NCBI RefSeq assembly: GCF_007625115.1
Contig: NZ_VMNH01000006.1
Coordinates: forward strand, 46,878-110,877
DNA length: 64,000 bases
Direction of reading: 5' to 3'
From: Sedimenticola selenatireducens
GTDB lineage: Bacteria; Pseudomonadota; Gammaproteobacteria; Chromatiales; Chromatiaceae
Shown: in pieces, positions 62,225-64,000 of the stretch
How the letters are laid out: each line of letters opens with the position of its first letter
Numbering within the stretch: the stretch's first letter is position 1
Translations under genes and position numbers: made by a program
Notes under the pieces: model-generated
Told to the model about the DNA's origin: nothing
The model's input: only the letters and a program-made list of their open reading frames with translations
Databases searched by the model: none

Positions 62225-63061
62225 CTATTTTTCTGCCGAGATATAACAGATCCAGCCAGCATCGGCCTCACCCGTAGTTGAAGGGACAAAGATCCCGTCA
62301 GGTTCACCGTCTTCATCCCAGCCTTGCCAATAAATAGTGACTTTACTGAATCCGACTTCTTCCAGCAGATCGCGAATTTCAGGCAGGGTCCAGAGTCGCC
62401 AGTCATAACTGAAGGCACGCTTGATACAGGACTTGTCCGGGAAGGCAAAGTGGATGTGGCAAATTAAACCCCCGGTTACCGGATCATAGCGTTCCTGTTC
62501 CCATATATAGGTGAACTCTCCCTCGTTGATCTCGCGCTCTTCTTCCAATTCCCGAAAGGAGTCGTAGCCGCCATAGGCATCCAGAAAAAAGATTCCCCCC
62601 TCGGCCAGGGCTTCTTTAACGCGGGAAAAGTAATGCTTTAGCGCCGTTCTCTCTTTGAAAAGCCAATAGCTGAAGTTCATCGCCGAGATGATGTCTGGCG
62701 ATTCGGTGGTTACCTGTAGGACATCCGCCTCAACCAAAGTAACGCGTTTGCGTTGCCCCATACTGAGTTCAGTGATCTTATGATCCTGCCCCCAGGTAAG
62801 CACCTCATTGTCGAGATCTACACCAATCGCACGATTACTCTTGCGCTGTCTCACCCATTCGCAGCAGACGTTGGCTGTACCGCAGAAGTCTTCTCTAAGC
62901 AGGCTCGCCTTTCGCCCTCTTATTGTTTTGTAGGTCTCATCGACAAACTCAATTTCTGAGGCGGCATACTGTACTGAAAGCTCGTAAAGCTGATGACGAT
63001 CTGCAGAATCGGCTAGGCGTGATTTCTTATTCTTTTTCTTCTCTTTTTTCTTATCGCTCAT
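62225..63061 (-). CDS. Class I SAM-dependent methyltransferase
   Basis: A 278-aa protein. After a Lys-rich N-terminal tail (SDKKKEKKKNKKSR) comes a Rossmann methyltransferase domain: LLREDFCGTANVCCEWVRQ (motif I), AIGVDLDNEVL (acidic loop) and ISAMNFSYWLF, GGIFFLDAYGG later. The substrate is unknown. The basic tail might aid binding to nucleic acid or ribosomes. Confidence 0.85.
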   Translation of the reverse strand: MSDKKKEKKKNKKSRLADSADRHQLYELSVQYAASEIEFVDETYKTIRGRKASLLREDFCGTANVCCEWVRQRKSNRAIGVDLDNEVLTWGQDHKITELSMGQRKRVTLVEADVLQVTTESPDIISAMNFSYWLFKERTALKHYFSRVKEALAEGGIFFLDAYGGYDSFRELEEEREINEGEFTYIWEQERYDPVTGGLICHIHFAFPDKSCIKRAFSYDWRLWTLPEIRDLLEEVGFSKVTIYWQGWDEDGEPDGIFVPSTTGEADAGWICYISAEK

Positions 63062-63276
63062 AGTTATTATTTTTCCAAATTACAAGACGGTTTTGCGACA
63101 GAGACTATACTTTAAAATAGGCATGGGGAGTGTGTAGATAGTGCCTTATCTGGTGTATTTATCAACCAGACCGATCTGTGAGTGTTGTTTGTATACCTAA
63201 TCAGTAACTCATTTGATTGGTTAAAAAGTGATGTCGGTATTCGTATAGAGGGGATTATATCGGCAGAGGAGGCGTT

Positions 63277-63747
63277 ATGGGAATTGCAATTACATTACAA
63301 GAGTATCTGATTGATCATCAATCCAAGTATGAGGTGATAGAACATACTCGCACATCTTCCGCATTGGAAACATCAGCGGTTGCCCATGTGCCGGGAGATC
63401 AATTGGTAAAGAGTATTTTACTGGGTGATGAAGACAGATACTTGCTTGCCGTTATACCGGCCACTCATCGTCTGGAAATTAATAAGTTGAGTGATGTGGT
63501 GAAGCACAAGTTACAACTTATCTCTGAGAGTGAGATGGCCGGAGCATTTTCTGATTGTGAGGTGGGCGCGATGCCCCCAATTGGCGAGGCCTATGGCATT
63601 GATACCTGGGTCGATCCTGTGATCTTTACACAACCAGAGGTCTATTTTGAGAGTGGTGATCATCATTCGCTTATTCGGATGTCTGGCGAAGATTTTCGTG
63701 AGCTATTAAAAGATACACGGCAGCTACCCATAAGCCACCACCTGTAG
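63277..63747 (+). CDS. YbaK/EbsC-type aminoacyl-tRNA deacylase domain protein
   Basis: A 156-aa single-domain protein of the YbaK/ProX superfamily (TSSALETSAVAHVPGDQLVKSILL, GAMPPIGEAYGIDTWVDPVIF and MSGEDFREL). Members hydrolyse mischarged tRNAs in trans; the specificity here cannot be read. GGAGG precedes the ATG. A small GNRA-loop hairpin (CGCC-GAAA-GGCG, 63764-63775) follows the gene. Confidence 0.88.
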   Translation: MGIAITLQEYLIDHQSKYEVIEHTRTSSALETSAVAHVPGDQLVKSILLGDEDRYLLAVIPATHRLEINKLSDVVKHKLQLISESEMAGAFSDCEVGAMPPIGEAYGIDTWVDPVIFTQPEVYFESGDHHSLIRMSGEDFRELLKDTRQLPISHHL

Positions 63748-63868
63748 CCCCCGATTGGCATTGCGCCGAAAGGCGTTCTGTTATACCCTTGCGCCTCCAA
63801 AATTTCGAGGCCTGGGTAGATAGATACACGCCTTGATTTTGACCTGAAATAAAGTACTTGAGTTGCTA

Positions 63869-63982
63869 CCGAGAGAACGTCGCGTGCTTGCACCTGAATC
63901 AGAAAAGAGATTCAAGGTAGAAAGACAATTTACTGGAGAGCTGTCCGAGTGGCTGACTCGAGGAGTTCCGAGAGAACGTCGC
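63869..63982 (+). repeat. Two direct copies of a 15-bp repeat with hairpin tails
   Basis: CCGAGAGAACGTCGC occurs at 63869-63883 and 63968-63982. Both copies are preceded by GAGTT (with a 4-bp insertion in the first) and followed by a small stem-loop (GTGC-TT-GCAC; GTCGCC-TTT-GGCGAC). The second runs towards the window end. Confidence 0.75.
63935..63956 (+). tRNA. Possible 5' fragment of tRNA-Ser
   Basis: GGAGAGCTGTCCGAGTGGCTGA matches the acceptor/D-arm start of bacterial tRNA-Ser(GGA), in E. coli GGTGAGGTGTCCGAGTGGCTGA. The following bases do not continue as tRNA-Ser but as the repeat described above. Because the window ends at 64000, it cannot be said whether an intact tRNA lies nearby. 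Confidence 0.45.
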
Positions 63983-64000
63983 CTTTGGCGACGGCCCCGA

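Noticed and set aside
1..64000. CRISPR arrays, rRNA genes, insertion sequences, prophage or integrase genes
   Set aside because: No regularly spaced repeats, no rRNA-like sequence and no transposase, integrase or phage structural proteins were recognised in any frame.

Overview
The window reads as chromosomal DNA of a motile, sulfur-oxidising gammaproteobacterium, probably close to the Chromatiales/Sedimenticola/Thiodiazotropha group. That placement is an inference from gene content: a rhodanese-TusA-DsrE2 sulfur-relay cluster, siroheme synthase, an assimilatory APS reductase/sulfite reductase operon, a PHA-granule locus, the O2-independent ubiquinone genes ubiTUV, and a Pseudomonas/Vibrio-type polar flagellar and chemotaxis supercluster. 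Almost all of the DNA is ordinary, densely packed core genome. I see no prophage, CRISPR array, insertion sequence or rRNA operon.

Layout. 1-7.8 kb: the 3' end of a sensor kinase, truD, a convergent smr gene, then the stress cluster surE-pcm-yqaA-nlpD-rpoS (closed by a strong terminator), an FNR with all four Fe-S cysteines, and a SirB-like membrane protein. 8-10.5 kb: ubiU-ubiV and convergent ubiT. 10.6-13.5 kb: cysG, divergent from rhd-tusA-dsrE2. 13.5-19.5 kb: a FadL-type porin, an unknown exported protein, a LysR regulator, a PerM-type permease, a DUF2892 membrane protein and a cysteine-rich Crp/Fnr regulator. 19.5-27 kb: a multidomain response regulator with degenerate output domains, divergent from a hybrid histidine kinase, then a UMF1 transporter and a membrane zinc peptidase.

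27.1-46.5 kb is the flagellar/chemotaxis supercluster: fliLMNOPQR-flhBA-flhF-flhG-fliA-cheY-cheZ-cheA-cheB-motCD-parA-parP-cheW, ending in a 57-aa charged protein and a DUF2802 protein. A near-consensus sigma-54 promoter precedes fliL. FlhF/FlhG and ParA/ParP imply polar placement of the flagellum and the chemoreceptor array.

46.7-53.6 kb holds small exported proteins, mobB, a convergent modABC molybdate transporter, and a run of small enzymes (class II aldolase, class II amidotransferase, DUF2058, thioesterase). 53.6-58 kb is the PHA locus: phaC (with an appended helix-hairpin-helix domain) and a phasin on the minus strand, divergent from a second phasin and phaB. Three TGC-N3-GCA palindromes lie over the promoters between them. 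58-62.1 kb is a minus-strand operon cysH-thioredoxin-like-tauE-cysI for sulfate assimilation. The last 2 kb carry a methyltransferase, a YbaK protein and what looks like the first 22 nt of a tRNA-Ser running into a repeated sequence at the window edge.

The most interesting signals are the PhaC-HhH fusion, the putative PHA operator array, the tRNA-Ser/repeat junction, several unexplained perfect or near-perfect palindromes (18808, 22060, 26979/27054), the C-terminal extension of the sulfite reductase, and a three-copy motif in the CheA linker. I did not find a clearly new multi-gene system.
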